Assembly: GCA_049516395.1 (NCBI GenBank) | Contig: JBEKTD010000002.1 | Span: 372,001-436,000, forward strand | DNA length: 64,000 bases | Direction of reading: 5' to 3' | Origin: Fen-1362 sp049516395 | Lineage (GTDB): Bacteria; Planctomycetota; Phycisphaerae; Sedimentisphaerales; Anaerobacaceae | Part shown: in pieces, positions 23,874 through 34,506 of the stretch | Position numbering within the stretch: position 1 is the stretch's first letter | Layout of the letters: each line of letters opens with the position of its first letter | Notes under the pieces: model-generated | Database searches by the model: none | Told to the model about the DNA's origin: nothing | The model's input: only the letters and a program-made list of their open reading frames with translations | Translations under genes and position numbers: made by a program

Positions 23874-24737
23874 TTAATCTTCCACGTCACAGGGCAGGCG
23901 TACAGAAGAGCCGGCACTTGTTTTGTGAAGCTGCTCAAGCTCCTTTTGACTGATTTCGCCCTTTATGAATTGCTGGACGACGGGGTCGGGATGGCTGCGG
24001 ATGTTATCGGCGTCGCCGTCGGCGATAATTTTGCTGTGGTGGAGCATAACAATGCGGTCGGCTATCTTATATGCGCTTTTCATATCGTGCGTTACAGCGA
24101 TGCTCGTTACGCCAAGCTCTTTTCGGAGTTTCAGGACAAGCTCGTTTATCACGTCCGCCCGAATCGGGTCAAGACCGGTTGTCGGCTCGTCATATAAGAT
24201 AACTTCCGGGTCAAGCGCTATAGCCCTTGCAAGGGCGACGCGTTTTCGCTGGCCGCCGGAAAGGTTGGCGGGGAAAAAATGCTGAAGCCCGTCGAGGCCG
24301 ACCATTTTGAGCTTGTTTCGCACAAGCTCTTCGACGGCGCTGAAACGTGTTATCTGGCAGTGCTGCCTGACGGGGAACATTATGTTTTCCGCAACGCTTA
24401 AGCTGTCGAAAAGGGCCCCTGCCTGAAACAGGTACCCGAAGTGCGCCCGCACGCTGGTCAGCAACTGGTCGTCGAGGTTGTCGATTCGCTGGCTTTTGAA
24501 ATATACCTCGCCCGAAGTAGGCCGCATCAGGGCTATCATATGCTTCAGCAGGACGCTTTTGCCGCAGCCGCTTGGCCCGATTACGACGGTGGTTTTGCCC
24601 TTTTCTATCACCAGCGAAATATCATCCAGGACGATGTTATTGCCGAATCTCTTGGTGAGGTTTTTTAGAACGATTAGACCGTCGTTGGGTTTGACGCCGG
24701 TTTGTTCGCTGTTGGTTGTTTGTTGTTCAGTATTCAT
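23874..24737 (-). CDS. mlaF: ABC transporter ATPase, MlaF type
   Basis: ATPase of an Mla-like phospholipid transporter that maintains outer-membrane lipid asymmetry. The 287-residue protein has Walker A GPSGCGKSVLLK (near 55), signature LSGGQRKRVALARA (near 160), Walker B VILYDEPTTGLDP (near 185) and the switch His in VTHDMK. The MlaF-like end (QFIKGEISQKELEQL) is present. The mlaE permease lies 32 bp upstream on the same strand. An MlaD (MCE) gene is not in the window. Confidence 0.9.
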   Translation of the reverse strand: MNTEQQTTNSEQTGVKPNDGLIVLKNLTKRFGNNIVLDDISLVIEKGKTTVVIGPSGCGKSVLLKHMIALMRPTSGEVYFKSQRIDNLDDQLLTSVRAHFGYLFQAGALFDSLSVAENIMFPVRQHCQITRFSAVEELVRNKLKMVGLDGLQHFFPANLSGGQRKRVALARAIALDPEVILYDEPTTGLDPIRADVINELVLKLRKELGVTSIAVTHDMKSAYKIADRIVMLHHSKIIADGDADNIRSHPDPVVQQFIKGEISQKELEQLHKTSAGSSVRLPCDVED

Positions 24738-24769
24738 CGTATTTTGGCGAGCCGCCTGATGACTTATTA

Positions 24770-25579
24770 TTATACCAAGCTTTTCAAAGGCCAGAAAGAG
24801 CCGTAAAGTGCCTTAAAAATTATCACCAGGACGAAGTCGAGAGCCAGTATCGAGATAAAGCTCATTACAAACGCTTCTGTACAGGCCTGTCCCACTCCAC
24901 GTGCCCCCTCTTTGCAGGTAAAACCCTTGTAACAACTTATAGCCGCCATGGCGCCGCCGAAGAAAAATCCTTTAGTGATGCCACAGCCGACATCCCACAA
25001 ATCGACGCCGTATGCGCTGAAACTCCAGTATGCCTTGGCGTTGATATGCAGGTGAATGACGCTTATAAACCAGCCGCCGATGATACCAAGCAGGTCCGCG
25101 TAAACGATGAGCGCCGGCGTAAGGAGCAGGCACGCCAGCATGCGCGGCGCCACTAAGTATTTGACTGGGTCGGTTCCCATGCTTTCGATGGCGTCAATCT
25201 GCTCGGTAACTTTCATCGTGCCCAATTCAGCCGTGAGCGCGCCGCCGACTCTGCCCGCAAGCATAACCGCCGCCAAAACAGGCCCAAGCTCTTTAACTAC
25301 CGAGATATTTATCAGGACTCCGAGGTGTTCTTCAAGCCCTATTCCCGCCAACTGGTCGTAGGCCTGAAGCGCCAGCGTCATACCAACGAATGCGCCCGTT
25401 ATCATAATGACGGGAACGCTGTAAACGCCTATCAGCAGCATTTGCGCCCATATCAGCGGATAAGTATCACTTTTGGCAATACTTTGCATGCTGGTCACGG
25501 CTGAACGCCAGACGAATCTGCTTAATTGCCCGATGTTGCCTACTTCTTCGCCAAGTTTATATATTGCGGTTCCTATCAT
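24770..25579 (-). CDS. mlaE: ABC transporter permease, MlaE/YrbE type
   Basis: Inner-membrane permease of a phospholipid transport system, about 269 residues with five to six hydrophobic segments. Family stretches include GAFVGMTLALQAYDQL, VLINISVVKELGPVLAAVML, AGRVGGALTAELGTMKVTEQ and IDAIESMGTDPVKYLVAPR. ATG at 25577-25579 is chosen; an in-frame TTG at 25633 would add 18 residues. It precedes mlaF in the same orientation. Confidence 0.9.
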   Translation of the reverse strand: MIGTAIYKLGEEVGNIGQLSRFVWRSAVTSMQSIAKSDTYPLIWAQMLLIGVYSVPVIMITGAFVGMTLALQAYDQLAGIGLEEHLGVLINISVVKELGPVLAAVMLAGRVGGALTAELGTMKVTEQIDAIESMGTDPVKYLVAPRMLACLLLTPALIVYADLLGIIGGWFISVIHLHINAKAYWSFSAYGVDLWDVGCGITKGFFFGGAMAAISCYKGFTCKEGARGVGQACTEAFVMSFISILALDFVLVIIFKALYGSFWPLKSLV

Positions 25580-25797
25580 AGGATTTCTGAGTGCAATGGC
25601 AAAAAACAAAGGAATTATGCACTTATGAAACAAGTTCTTTTGCTCTTATAATAATCGCCCAATTTGCCCATCCGCCTGAATACAAAATAACCCTGTTTTG
25701 CAGATGGTCAATCTTAAATACCAATCTATGCCTGTGCTTATAGGACCTTGAATTTTCGAGCAGTTTGGTCTTTTCTCATTTGATATTCGGGGTTATA

Positions 25798-26205
25798 ATG
25801 GGTTCGTATATGGGAATGAATAAATCATTGCTGTTGTTGTGTGTTTTACTGGTTGGTGTGGCTGGTTGTGTTGAGCGCAAACTCACTATCAACACTAATC
25901 CAGCCGGCGCACAGGTTTTCCTGAATGACGAGGAGATAGGCGTCTCGCCGGTGACAATGTCGTTCAACTGGTATGGTGATTATAATATCACTATTCGCAA
26001 ACAGGGCTGCGAAACCCTCCAGGCGCATCGCAAGCTACAGGCGCCCTTGCACGACCTTTTCCCATTTGATTTTGTAACTCAAGTCCTTTATCCGGGCCGA
26101 ATAGTTGATTCATATGAGTGGTCGTTTGACCTGAAACCGCAGAAAGAAATCGGCAGACAGGAACTAATTCAGGACGCGGAGCAACTTAGCAAGCAAGGCA
26201 ACTGA
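25798..26205 (+). CDS. PEGA-domain lipoprotein
   Basis: Small lipoprotein of about 135 residues. The signal peptide is MNKSLLLLCVLLVGVAGC with the lipobox cysteine near residue 24. It is followed by a PEGA domain (RKLTINTNPAGAQVFLNDEE, IGVSPVTMSFNWYGDYNITI), a surface-associated fold often found on envelope proteins. The C-terminal part has no known domain. ATG 25798 is preferred because GGGG lies 6 nt upstream. It is convergent with the exopolysaccharide operon. Confidence 0.8.
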   Translation: MGSYMGMNKSLLLLCVLLVGVAGCVERKLTINTNPAGAQVFLNDEEIGVSPVTMSFNWYGDYNITIRKQGCETLQAHRKLQAPLHDLFPFDFVTQVLYPGRIVDSYEWSFDLKPQKEIGRQELIQDAEQLSKQGN

Positions 26206-26222
26206 TAGTCAATCATCAATCC

Positions 26223-27161
26223 TTACACCAGGTTTACGCGATACCATTCGATTGCTTTTTTCAGCCCGTCTTTGAACGAAACGACCGGCTTGAAACCTAT
26301 CAGTTTTTTTGCCTGAGTGATATCGGCGAGCGAATGTTTTACGTCGCCTTTGCGGGATGGGAGATACGTCGGCTTGACATTTTTACCGACGATTTTGTTT
26401 ATCATATCGATAATCGCGTTGACGGTTATCGTTTCTCCGCAGGCGATATTAATGACCTCACCCTTGGTCTGCTTTGCCCGGGCAGCAAGAAGATTTGCTT
26501 CCACGACGTTATCGACATAGGTGAAATCCCTGCTTTGTTCTCCGTCGCCGTAAATAGTAGGCGGCGCATCTTTGAGGATTGAAGTTACGAATGCCGGTAT
26601 TGCCGCGGCGTATTGGCTTGTCGGGTCTTGGTGGGGGCCGAAGACGTTGAAATATCGAAGCGAAATTGTCTCAAGGCCGAAAACCTTGTAAAAAACGGAA
26701 CAGTAGTATTCGCACATTAGTTTTGCCGCCGCATAGGGCGAGAGCGGATTGACGGGCATTGTTTCAACCTTCGGCAAAGTCGGCGTGTCGCCGTATGCCG
26801 AGGAGCTGGCGGCATAAACAAAACGCTTTATTTTCGCGTCTCGCGCGGCCATCAGCAGCGTAAAAGTGGCATCGACGCAATGTCTGTGTGTGGCGGCAGG
26901 GTCATCAACGCTGCGGGGAACCGATGGTAACGCCCCCTCATGCAATACCACGTCGATTCCTTTCATCGCGGCCCGTGCAGCATCCGCATTACCCATATCC
27001 GCTTCTATGAGCTCAATCTTGTCTGCAATACCAGCGAGGTTACTCTTTTTGCCGGTAAGCAGGTTATCAATTACGCGGACAAAACAACCCTGCGAGACGA
27101 GTTTATTGCAGATGTTTGAGCCGATGAATCCGGCTCCGCCGGTAACCAGAAACTTATCCAT
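26223..27161 (-). CDS. NAD-dependent nucleotide-sugar epimerase (UDP-glucose/GlcNAc 4-epimerase-like)
   Basis: Extended SDR enzyme of 312 residues. Visible are the NAD-binding GGAGFIGSN, the SSSAYGD active-site serine/threonine region, the catalytic YAAAK near residue 149, and RYFNVFGPHQDPTSQYAAAI, as in UDP-GlcNAc/UDP-glucose 4-epimerases such as WbpP. It is the last gene of the exopolysaccharide operon, 48 bp after the kinase gene, so it probably supplies sugar precursors. The exact sugar is not determinable. Confidence 0.87.
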   Translation of the reverse strand: MDKFLVTGGAGFIGSNICNKLVSQGCFVRVIDNLLTGKKSNLAGIADKIELIEADMGNADAARAAMKGIDVVLHEGALPSVPRSVDDPAATHRHCVDATFTLLMAARDAKIKRFVYAASSSAYGDTPTLPKVETMPVNPLSPYAAAKLMCEYYCSVFYKVFGLETISLRYFNVFGPHQDPTSQYAAAIPAFVTSILKDAPPTIYGDGEQSRDFTYVDNVVEANLLAARAKQTKGEVINIACGETITVNAIIDMINKIVGKNVKPTYLPSRKGDVKHSLADITQAKKLIGFKPVVSFKDGLKKAIEWYRVNLV

Positions 27162-27209
27162 TTAAAACCCCTCGATACTTGATCGTTGTCATTAGTATTG
27201 AGTAGCGTT

Positions 27210-29438
27210 TTATGCCTTTGCCGGCTCAAACGCCTGATATTCCTGATACGAGCGGAACATTTCCCGGAAGTAGCCGCCTTTTAGCGTTTTGACTCCAAGC
27301 AGCACACAGCCAAGCATTGTGGCATTTACCTGTTTTAGTTCGCTGATAGTTCGCACGCCTGTGCCTCGTCTGGTTACTGCCGCATTAAATACCAGTATAG
27401 TGCCATCGACATATTTTGCCAGTAATTTTGCTTCGCTTGCCAGTAGCACGGGCGGCCCGTCAATTATCACATAATCGTAATTATCGCGTAATTGCCCGAT
27501 TAACCGTTGCATTGCCTCGCTTCCCAATGTTTCCGCCGGGTTGGTCGGCATCGGCCCTGATTCAATAATGGTTAATCCTTCCATCCCGCTTGGGCGTATC
27601 GCTTGCTGCAGGTCGCATTGTCCCGCCAGCAGATTGCTCAATCCTGCGTTTGTCTGGGTTGCGGTCTGTTCGCCGGCAAATATGACGTTTAGGCCCGGTC
27701 GCCGGAGATTGGTGTCTATCAACAAAACTTTTTTGCCCTCGGCGACGAGTGTTGTGGCAAGATTTACCGCCACGGTGGTTTTGCCGTCTTTGGCTCCGCC
27801 ACTGGTGATTAGTATTGCTTTGGCTTTTCCGCCGGGTTCCGACAATTTCAGATTTGTTCTCGTTCTTCTATACGATTCGCTTAGGATGCTATTTGGCGCC
27901 TGGCGAACCACGAGTGCCGGTTCAATACCTTCAACTTGTTCGTCCTCTTCGGTGTCAGGTATAATCCCAAGCAGCGGAATATGCAAATGTGTTGCCACGT
28001 CTTTGGGCGTTCGAACAAGGTCATTGAGCAATTCTATTAAGAAGGCCAATCCGATGCCAAGCAGCAGCCCTAAAAATGTTCCGCCGGGGAAAAAGATTTG
28101 CCATTTCGGAAAACTTGCTTCAAGGGGCTCAGGTGCGAGGCCCATAAGTTGAACTGTGGGCGTTTCGGGGTCGTCGTGAATTATCTTAAGTTTTTCCGTC
28201 TGGGTTTTAATTGTATCGAGCATCACCCTTCTTTCGTCTCTTATTTTCACGCGTTGCGTGAACTGTACCCGCGCCAGGTCAAGCTCTTCTTTTTGTTTTG
28301 CGGCCGCCTCACGCATTTTTTCGAGCTGGTCGAGCTGGCCCTCAAGTGTTGTAAGCTGATCTTGGGCATTTTTCAGGTTTGATTGCCTCACTTGTTCGGC
28401 TATTATTGCCTGTCGACGGAGCCGTTCCTGTTGTATAGAGTCGATATATTCTTTGATTTGTCGAATGACCCTGTGGTCTTCGCCGAATCGCGCGAGCGCG
28501 CCTGCCAGCGTAGATTCCTGTAGCGCCAGTTGCTGCGATAATCCAAGCATCACGGGGTCGGTTTCCGCCTGCCGCTCAACCTGCACCTGAACGGGTCCTT
28601 GTGCTTGTACCGCGAGAGTTTCGATAGCGCCCCGCGTCTGACTGATATCCATTTCCAGCTTATTTGCCTGGTTTTCCAGATCGTTGAGCTTTAGTTCGAT
28701 CACTGGCTGGAATGCATGCTCTTCAAGATCGGTAAACCCGTATCTGCGGCGAACGTCGTCGAGCGACCGCTCTGCCGAATCCAAATCCTTTTGAACGCGA
28801 GCCTGCTCGTCATCGAGCCGGGATAATTTTTCCGCCACTTCTTTACGTTTTGTTCCTCCCTGGCCGCCGACAAACAGAGATGCCATTTCATTGACTATAA
28901 GTGCCGATTCTTCTTTATCCTCGCAGGTCATCGAAACTACGATTGAATCGCCGTCCCTTTGTGGGCTGGCACCGAAGCTTCTCTCTAAATCCTTGACGGC
29001 TTTTCTTATACGGACGTCCTTTATGTCGCCGAAACCTTTAAACCATTTGGTCTGTTGGATTTTGTCCCTGTCAATGAGCTGTTGGAGCATACTCTGGCTC
29101 GTCAATTGCATAGCCATCGACAGCCGATAACCGTATTGGATGTCCTGTCCGACAGTAATGGCTTGTATTGCAGTAGGGTCTTTCTCGACGGGAGGGAGCA
29201 CCTTGATAAAAGTTTGCGCCGTGTACTCTGGCCCGTATATTGAAAACAAAAACCAGCTCACTCCGCCACACCCAAAGCCGAGTATCGTTAGCAGGAAAAT
29301 CATAAGCCAGTGTCGGCGCAGTATGGCGAGAATTTCTCGCGGCGTCATTCCTTCGGCGGCCCCGCGCGCAGCCATAGCCGGCCTCGGAGTCATCATCCTG
29401 GGTTCTACTGCAACCGGTTTTTGTCCTGCGTCTGCCAT
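27210..29438 (-). CDS. Polysaccharide co-polymerase and tyrosine autokinase (Wzz-BY-kinase)
   Basis: Inner-membrane protein of 742 residues that sets polysaccharide chain length and export. A Wzz domain with the first membrane segment lies near 42-64. A long coiled-coil-rich periplasmic part runs about 170-420, and a second membrane segment (FFPGGTFLGLLLGIGLAFLI) near 447-470. The cytoplasmic BY-kinase has Walker A SGGAKDGKTT (near 545), Walker A' VLLIDTNLRRPG and Walker B YVIIDGPPV. The end has a tyrosine cluster (GGYFREMFRSYQEYQAF), the expected autophosphorylation tail. Operon with the TPR protein and exosortase. Confidence 0.93.
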   Translation of the reverse strand: MADAGQKPVAVEPRMMTPRPAMAARGAAEGMTPREILAILRRHWLMIFLLTILGFGCGGVSWFLFSIYGPEYTAQTFIKVLPPVEKDPTAIQAITVGQDIQYGYRLSMAMQLTSQSMLQQLIDRDKIQQTKWFKGFGDIKDVRIRKAVKDLERSFGASPQRDGDSIVVSMTCEDKEESALIVNEMASLFVGGQGGTKRKEVAEKLSRLDDEQARVQKDLDSAERSLDDVRRRYGFTDLEEHAFQPVIELKLNDLENQANKLEMDISQTRGAIETLAVQAQGPVQVQVERQAETDPVMLGLSQQLALQESTLAGALARFGEDHRVIRQIKEYIDSIQQERLRRQAIIAEQVRQSNLKNAQDQLTTLEGQLDQLEKMREAAAKQKEELDLARVQFTQRVKIRDERRVMLDTIKTQTEKLKIIHDDPETPTVQLMGLAPEPLEASFPKWQIFFPGGTFLGLLLGIGLAFLIELLNDLVRTPKDVATHLHIPLLGIIPDTEEDEQVEGIEPALVVRQAPNSILSESYRRTRTNLKLSEPGGKAKAILITSGGAKDGKTTVAVNLATTLVAEGKKVLLIDTNLRRPGLNVIFAGEQTATQTNAGLSNLLAGQCDLQQAIRPSGMEGLTIIESGPMPTNPAETLGSEAMQRLIGQLRDNYDYVIIDGPPVLLASEAKLLAKYVDGTILVFNAAVTRRGTGVRTISELKQVNATMLGCVLLGVKTLKGGYFREMFRSYQEYQAFEPAKA

Positions 29439-29490
29439 TTGTCAGTCGATTCTCATAATATCAAAACAAATCATTGTCTTGGCGTTATTG

Positions 29491-32400
29491 TTACTTTTTG
29501 TCATCGCCCTTGTTCCTTCCGAGCCGTTCGATTGCGGCATTTATTCGTTCCTTGTCTGCTTTCTGCATGTTGTCTCCGCCGGCATCCAGCGCTTGCCCAT
29601 AAGCCGCACGTGCCTGTGTCAATTCACCGAGCTGCTCGTGGGCCTGTGCCAGGTGCTCATACGCCTCTGCGGGCGGCGACAGCCGTCTCGCCTCATACTG
29701 TTGTATCGATGTCTGCGAGAACTGCAATGACTCGGCATATTTACCTTTTTTGTAGAGCACAACGGCATAAGTATCTAGGTATTCCGGTTCGTCTGGTTGT
29801 ATCTCATGAGCCCGCTTGGCGTATTCAAGCGCCTTGTCTAAATCCTGGTTGTTAGTAGCAAGGATGTACGCGATATTATTCAGAACACTGGTATTAGTCG
29901 GCATTTTTTCCAACAGACTTTCGTAGACCCCGACAGCATCCTTAAGGTATTTATTATCGGAAGTTTTGCTGAAAGCGAGTATCAGCGTTTCGGCCTTTTG
30001 CATCGTGTAATTGAGCCATTGTGGCTGGTCAGGCCCGATTGTCTTAAAACATTTATCGAGATATTCAAGTGCCTTGCTGTAGTCGGTTTTAAGTCGGCAC
30101 AGGTTATACATAGCCCAGTTTGCCGGGAGCGACTCCGGCTGCATATCGAGCTTTTGCTTGCACATTTGTTCTGTTTCTTGCTCGCCGATTAGTCCGTAAA
30201 TTTTTCCAAGAATCTGCACGGCCATAGCATCATCGTTGCCTGTTTTTTCGATAGCTTTTTTGCAATACTGCACAGCAGTGATGCGGTCGCCGAGTTTCAT
30301 TTTGCCCTCCGCCATTTTTAGATACGCGACCGGGGCAAGGTTTCCATCAATGTATTTGCCGGCCTCTTCGAACAACTTGTCCATTTTTCCGGCAGCCGTA
30401 ATTGCTCGCAGATATCCGCCAAGAGCGTCAGCGTCCGGTCGTCCCTGTTCAATACTTTTTCTCAGTGCGGTTTCATATAATTGTTCCGCCCCGGCAAAAT
30501 CGCCTGCGCCGCCTGCAAACCCGGCTGCGTGCTTATACCAGTAAACGCTTTCGGGCAATTGTTTGAGAATTTTCGGGTAGAAATCCTCAAGGGCTTCCTT
30601 TCGCCCGGCTTGTAAGTAAATTTGTTCGAGCATCGTCCTTGCTTCATCTGGCGCCTGCGGGTCCTCGACCAAGCTTTTAAGCTCGATAGCGGCGTCATCG
30701 ATGCGCCCGGCCCTCATATAAACCCTCGCGAGTATAATACGAGTCGTTGCTGCGTCAAGGAGGGTCTTGCTTCGTTTAAGGTCCGTGATTGCCTGGTCGT
30801 AATCCGCCATAATACCATTAATCTGTCCGCGCAGTTGCCAGGCGGTCGCGTCGCCCTGGTTGCTCTCAAGTCGCTTGTTTACCAGTTCCAGTGCCTCTTT
30901 TAGCCGTCCCTGTTTCATAGAAAGCCATGAGCTCAGCAGTAATCCTTTGCCTTCCTGGGGGTATTTTTCCCTGAAACTTGCCAGTTTTTGCTCGGCTTCC
31001 TTGATCAATCCGATGTTAAGATAAGTTTGGATCACCAAAAGATGAATTTCAGATGTTTCCGTGGCGGATAACAGTTGTTCGCCATATTTTGTCGCGGCAG
31101 TTTTATCGCCGGTTGTTTCCGCAATAAATAACAATCCCTCCAGGACATTTACGTCCTTGGGGTTGGTCTGATAGTACTGCTCTAAAGATTTGCGGGCATC
31201 GTCATATCGTCCCGTCTTTATATAATGCCGCCACAACAGTTGCGATTCCTTCGTTCCTTTCAATAACTGCTCCGCCTTTTCCGGCTGGCCCGTTTGTCGA
31301 TAGTATTCTGCGTAACTCTCGAGTACGACAGGGCTCTGGGGGTCATAGCTTTTCGCCTGTTCCAAAGCCGAGAATGCCATTGCGAGCAGCGCCTGCCGAC
31401 GTTGGGTATCAGTGTTGTCCAGACCAAGCCGTGTGGCGAGCCGGGCAAGCAGCAGCGCATTCTTCATACTCGGCATATTTTCCTGCAAGCTCTGCCGCAG
31501 CGCAAGCGCGCGATTCGGGTCGTTTTCGCTTATGTATTCCGCATAGAAACTCATTAGTTGCACATCGCCCTGATTAAGTGCCATCGCCCAGTCCAAAGCT
31601 CCCTTGGTTTCGGCCAGTTGTGATGTCGATACATTATCGCCGAGAGCTTGGTTGCGTTTGTACAGCCGATTGGCATATTCTTTCGCAATGGTCTTGTCCA
31701 ACGGGGTGGTTTTTGCTGCCATGCTTATGTCGGCAAGCGCGGCCGCCTCATTGCCCAGTGCGGAGTTGATGCGGGACCGCAGCAGATAGCCATACCCGAA
31801 AACGGGTCTTTGCGACAATGCGCTGTCTATGCTTGTAAGAGCGGCTTCATATTGTTCTTTCGCAAGAGCGGCTCGAGCCGCGAAAAAGTCCCCTGAGCAA
31901 TCGTCGTAATTTTCTCGCCTGGCTATTTGCAGGATTTTGTCGATAGTATCCCAGTCCTTTTTTTCCAACCCGATATCAAACAAAGATGTTATTGCTCGAC
32001 GTTTTGAGCCATCGTCTGCTTGGAGCGAGCCGGTGCCGATGGGTGGAGGGACAAGCTTTCTGAGTTGCTCCGATGCCTTGTTGGAATCGTTGTTAGTTGC
32101 GTAAAAAATACCCAGGGAGAGCGCTCGCTTAAGAGGGTCTGCGATGCCGGTCAGGACATCCTCTTTAAGCTGCATAGCCCTTTCGGGAGGGAGTTTTGCC
32201 GGGGTCGGCTCGGCGAGAAGCCGTTTGTAAAACAACGCAGTTACATTATCCGGCTGGTATTTCAAATACTTTTCTATTATCAAATTCGCCTGGTCAAGGT
32301 TCCCGCTTGCTATCGTGTCATCGCACATCGAGGCGGCTGAGGCAATTTCCAGCGAATTTGGGTCCGCTGAGAGCATAGCATCCATATTTTCGATAAAGGC

Positions 32401-34434
32401 CGATGCGAGGGTTTTCATCTCTGCCGCAATCTGTTCGGTTGAACGCTGGTCAACCTCTTGCTGCTGCGGCTTTTGTGAAAGGGCATTCATCAGAACCGTG
32501 CTGGTTCGCGGTTTTTCCTCTCGGCTAATGATAATTGTGCGTAATACCGTCCCCTTGGTTTCGAGAATAGCTGCTTTAAGCTGCCGCCATGAAAGGTCAT
32601 GTTGCGGTATTTGGTCAAGACAACGCTCCGCCTCTGCAAATTCTCTGCCGATTATATATGCACGCGTTCGCAATATCCGGCTTCCGTCTGTGATTCCGTA
32701 TCTTTCCTCGAACAAATCGATATGGGCAAGGGCCGCCTTCCATATACCGGCTTTGAGGAGAAGCTCGGCATATTCCAGTCGCGACTCCGGCCGGGCCGTC
32801 TCTATTCCATTTTGTAGAGCGTCGGCGAGAAACTCGCCAACCGCGCCGTTTTCTATGCCATAAGCAAATATTTTTGCAAGCCGGTATGAAAGGCGCGGGT
32901 CCGAACGCCCTGCTGCCTTTAGCTGCGTATAAGTTTTGTATAATTTTCGGATGGCAGGCGCGAGGTCGCCTTGTTTGAGTCGAGCGGCGGCAAGCTCGAC
33001 CATGCCCTGCCATTTAACTACCTGCGGGTCATCGCCGCTGTGATAAAGCTGCTCAATCTGCCTGACCATCTGTTGGGCATTCGTCAATAATTGTTGTCCC
33101 TCAGATTCTCCCAGTGACGCGTTTGCATCCATTATCTGGTCGATATAAATGCTGGCGAGTATGCTGAGCATTATTAATCGATTAGTCCTCTTCGCGTCAG
33201 ACCTGGGACCCGTTGTTTCCTGTGTGTCAGGAAGTAAAAGAGCGTTTTGCGTAAGCTCAATTGCCTTGTTCAAGTCGGTATTTTGGTTTTTTATATGAAA
33301 CCTTCTTAAGTGCAAATTTGAGGTGATTGCAGCGTAATCGACGTCATTTTTGTCGAGTTCGACAGCTTTTTCTGCCGCTTCAATTGCCTTGTCGAGATAA
33401 GCCGGACCGAGACGGTAGTCAGAATAGAAAGCGGCAAGCGCCGAAAACACTTCCGCTTTGGAACCGAATTTAGCGGTAAGTGACAAATACTCCGGTTCCA
33501 TTTCTAAAAGCTGCTTTTTCTGGTCGGATGACACGGTGCTGGCCTGAGCAAAGCTAAAATTGTGCTTCATATTGAGAAAATTAATGTATGCTTTTACGTC
33601 ATCCTTTGTTGCTTTTATCCCTTCCTTAAGCAATTCGATTGCCTCTTCCTGGCTTTTAGCTCTCGCCTCCAGGTTTCCTTTCGATGCTTCCATCTCGCCT
33701 CTGAAAGCCGTCGCCTGCGCAAGATATCGATACACATCAATGTTTTCCGGCTCGAGCTGTTTTACTTTCTCAAGGTCGGCAACGGCCTGTTTGAGCGTTT
33801 CTTCCTTGTTTGTTACCATTCCAAGTATCGCAATCTGTAAATTGGCCTGTCCCCTCATCAGGTGCAAATATGGCCCCAATTTATGCACCGGTTCTCCGCT
33901 CTGTTTAAACGCTTCGATTTCCAGTTTCGATGTATCTTCTGTTGCGAGTTCCGCTGTGGCGCTGTTTTCTATCATTTCTATAAACTCACCGGCCTGCGCA
34001 GCTACTTCCTGCCACACCCCTCCGGAAACTGTTTGCGCGAATATGTAAAGATATTTCAGCCGGTTATATCTTGCGTTTATGTCCTTTGGGTCGAGACGTA
34101 CAATCTGGGTCCAGCACCCCATAACGCTACGCCAGTCCTCTGTTTCTATATAAAGATCCGCGAGGCGATGAAGACCTACAACTTTTAGTTCGTCGGTTTT
34201 GGAGTAACCGTAGGCCTTTCTGTAATTTCGTTCGGCTTCATTATAAATTTTCTTTTGCTGCTCTTTGTCCGTTGTCTGGCGGGCCGTTGCGATTGCCTCG
34301 TCGCCGTATTTTAGGAATTTCTGCGGATTTCTTCTGCTTAGATATATAAGCCCTACAATGACTGCGATCGCCACAAACACAAAAAGCACGGAACCAATCA
34401 TCGCTAATTTTTTGTTTAGCCGTTTTTTTGCCAT
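29491..34434 (-). CDS. Giant TPR-repeat membrane protein of the exosortase locus
   Basis: Protein of 1647 residues with one N-terminal membrane segment (about 10-30) and tetratricopeptide-like repeats across almost the whole length, for example HRLADLYIETEDWRSVMGCW and LNNIAYILATNNQDLDKALE. Large TPR proteins accompany exosortase/polysaccharide loci (PrsT-like in PEP-CTERM systems), where they are thought to organise export. This one is much longer than the roughly 900 residues usual for PrsT. It lies between EpsI and the tyrosine kinase in one operon. The role is inferred from context. Confidence 0.85.
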   Translation of the reverse strand: MAKKRLNKKLAMIGSVLFVFVAIAVIVGLIYLSRRNPQKFLKYGDEAIATARQTTDKEQQKKIYNEAERNYRKAYGYSKTDELKVVGLHRLADLYIETEDWRSVMGCWTQIVRLDPKDINARYNRLKYLYIFAQTVSGGVWQEVAAQAGEFIEMIENSATAELATEDTSKLEIEAFKQSGEPVHKLGPYLHLMRGQANLQIAILGMVTNKEETLKQAVADLEKVKQLEPENIDVYRYLAQATAFRGEMEASKGNLEARAKSQEEAIELLKEGIKATKDDVKAYINFLNMKHNFSFAQASTVSSDQKKQLLEMEPEYLSLTAKFGSKAEVFSALAAFYSDYRLGPAYLDKAIEAAEKAVELDKNDVDYAAITSNLHLRRFHIKNQNTDLNKAIELTQNALLLPDTQETTGPRSDAKRTNRLIMLSILASIYIDQIMDANASLGESEGQQLLTNAQQMVRQIEQLYHSGDDPQVVKWQGMVELAAARLKQGDLAPAIRKLYKTYTQLKAAGRSDPRLSYRLAKIFAYGIENGAVGEFLADALQNGIETARPESRLEYAELLLKAGIWKAALAHIDLFEERYGITDGSRILRTRAYIIGREFAEAERCLDQIPQHDLSWRQLKAAILETKGTVLRTIIISREEKPRTSTVLMNALSQKPQQQEVDQRSTEQIAAEMKTLASAFIENMDAMLSADPNSLEIASAASMCDDTIASGNLDQANLIIEKYLKYQPDNVTALFYKRLLAEPTPAKLPPERAMQLKEDVLTGIADPLKRALSLGIFYATNNDSNKASEQLRKLVPPPIGTGSLQADDGSKRRAITSLFDIGLEKKDWDTIDKILQIARRENYDDCSGDFFAARAALAKEQYEAALTSIDSALSQRPVFGYGYLLRSRINSALGNEAAALADISMAAKTTPLDKTIAKEYANRLYKRNQALGDNVSTSQLAETKGALDWAMALNQGDVQLMSFYAEYISENDPNRALALRQSLQENMPSMKNALLLARLATRLGLDNTDTQRRQALLAMAFSALEQAKSYDPQSPVVLESYAEYYRQTGQPEKAEQLLKGTKESQLLWRHYIKTGRYDDARKSLEQYYQTNPKDVNVLEGLLFIAETTGDKTAATKYGEQLLSATETSEIHLLVIQTYLNIGLIKEAEQKLASFREKYPQEGKGLLLSSWLSMKQGRLKEALELVNKRLESNQGDATAWQLRGQINGIMADYDQAITDLKRSKTLLDAATTRIILARVYMRAGRIDDAAIELKSLVEDPQAPDEARTMLEQIYLQAGRKEALEDFYPKILKQLPESVYWYKHAAGFAGGAGDFAGAEQLYETALRKSIEQGRPDADALGGYLRAITAAGKMDKLFEEAGKYIDGNLAPVAYLKMAEGKMKLGDRITAVQYCKKAIEKTGNDDAMAVQILGKIYGLIGEQETEQMCKQKLDMQPESLPANWAMYNLCRLKTDYSKALEYLDKCFKTIGPDQPQWLNYTMQKAETLILAFSKTSDNKYLKDAVGVYESLLEKMPTNTSVLNNIAYILATNNQDLDKALEYAKRAHEIQPDEPEYLDTYAVVLYKKGKYAESLQFSQTSIQQYEARRLSPPAEAYEHLAQAHEQLGELTQARAAYGQALDAGGDNMQKADKERINAAIERLGRNKGDDKK

Positions 34435-34506
34435 CGAATTTTGCTCCTTATATTTTTAAAATTGTTAATGTCATCTGGTCAACCGGCAAAGCAAATCCGT
34501 TTTTGA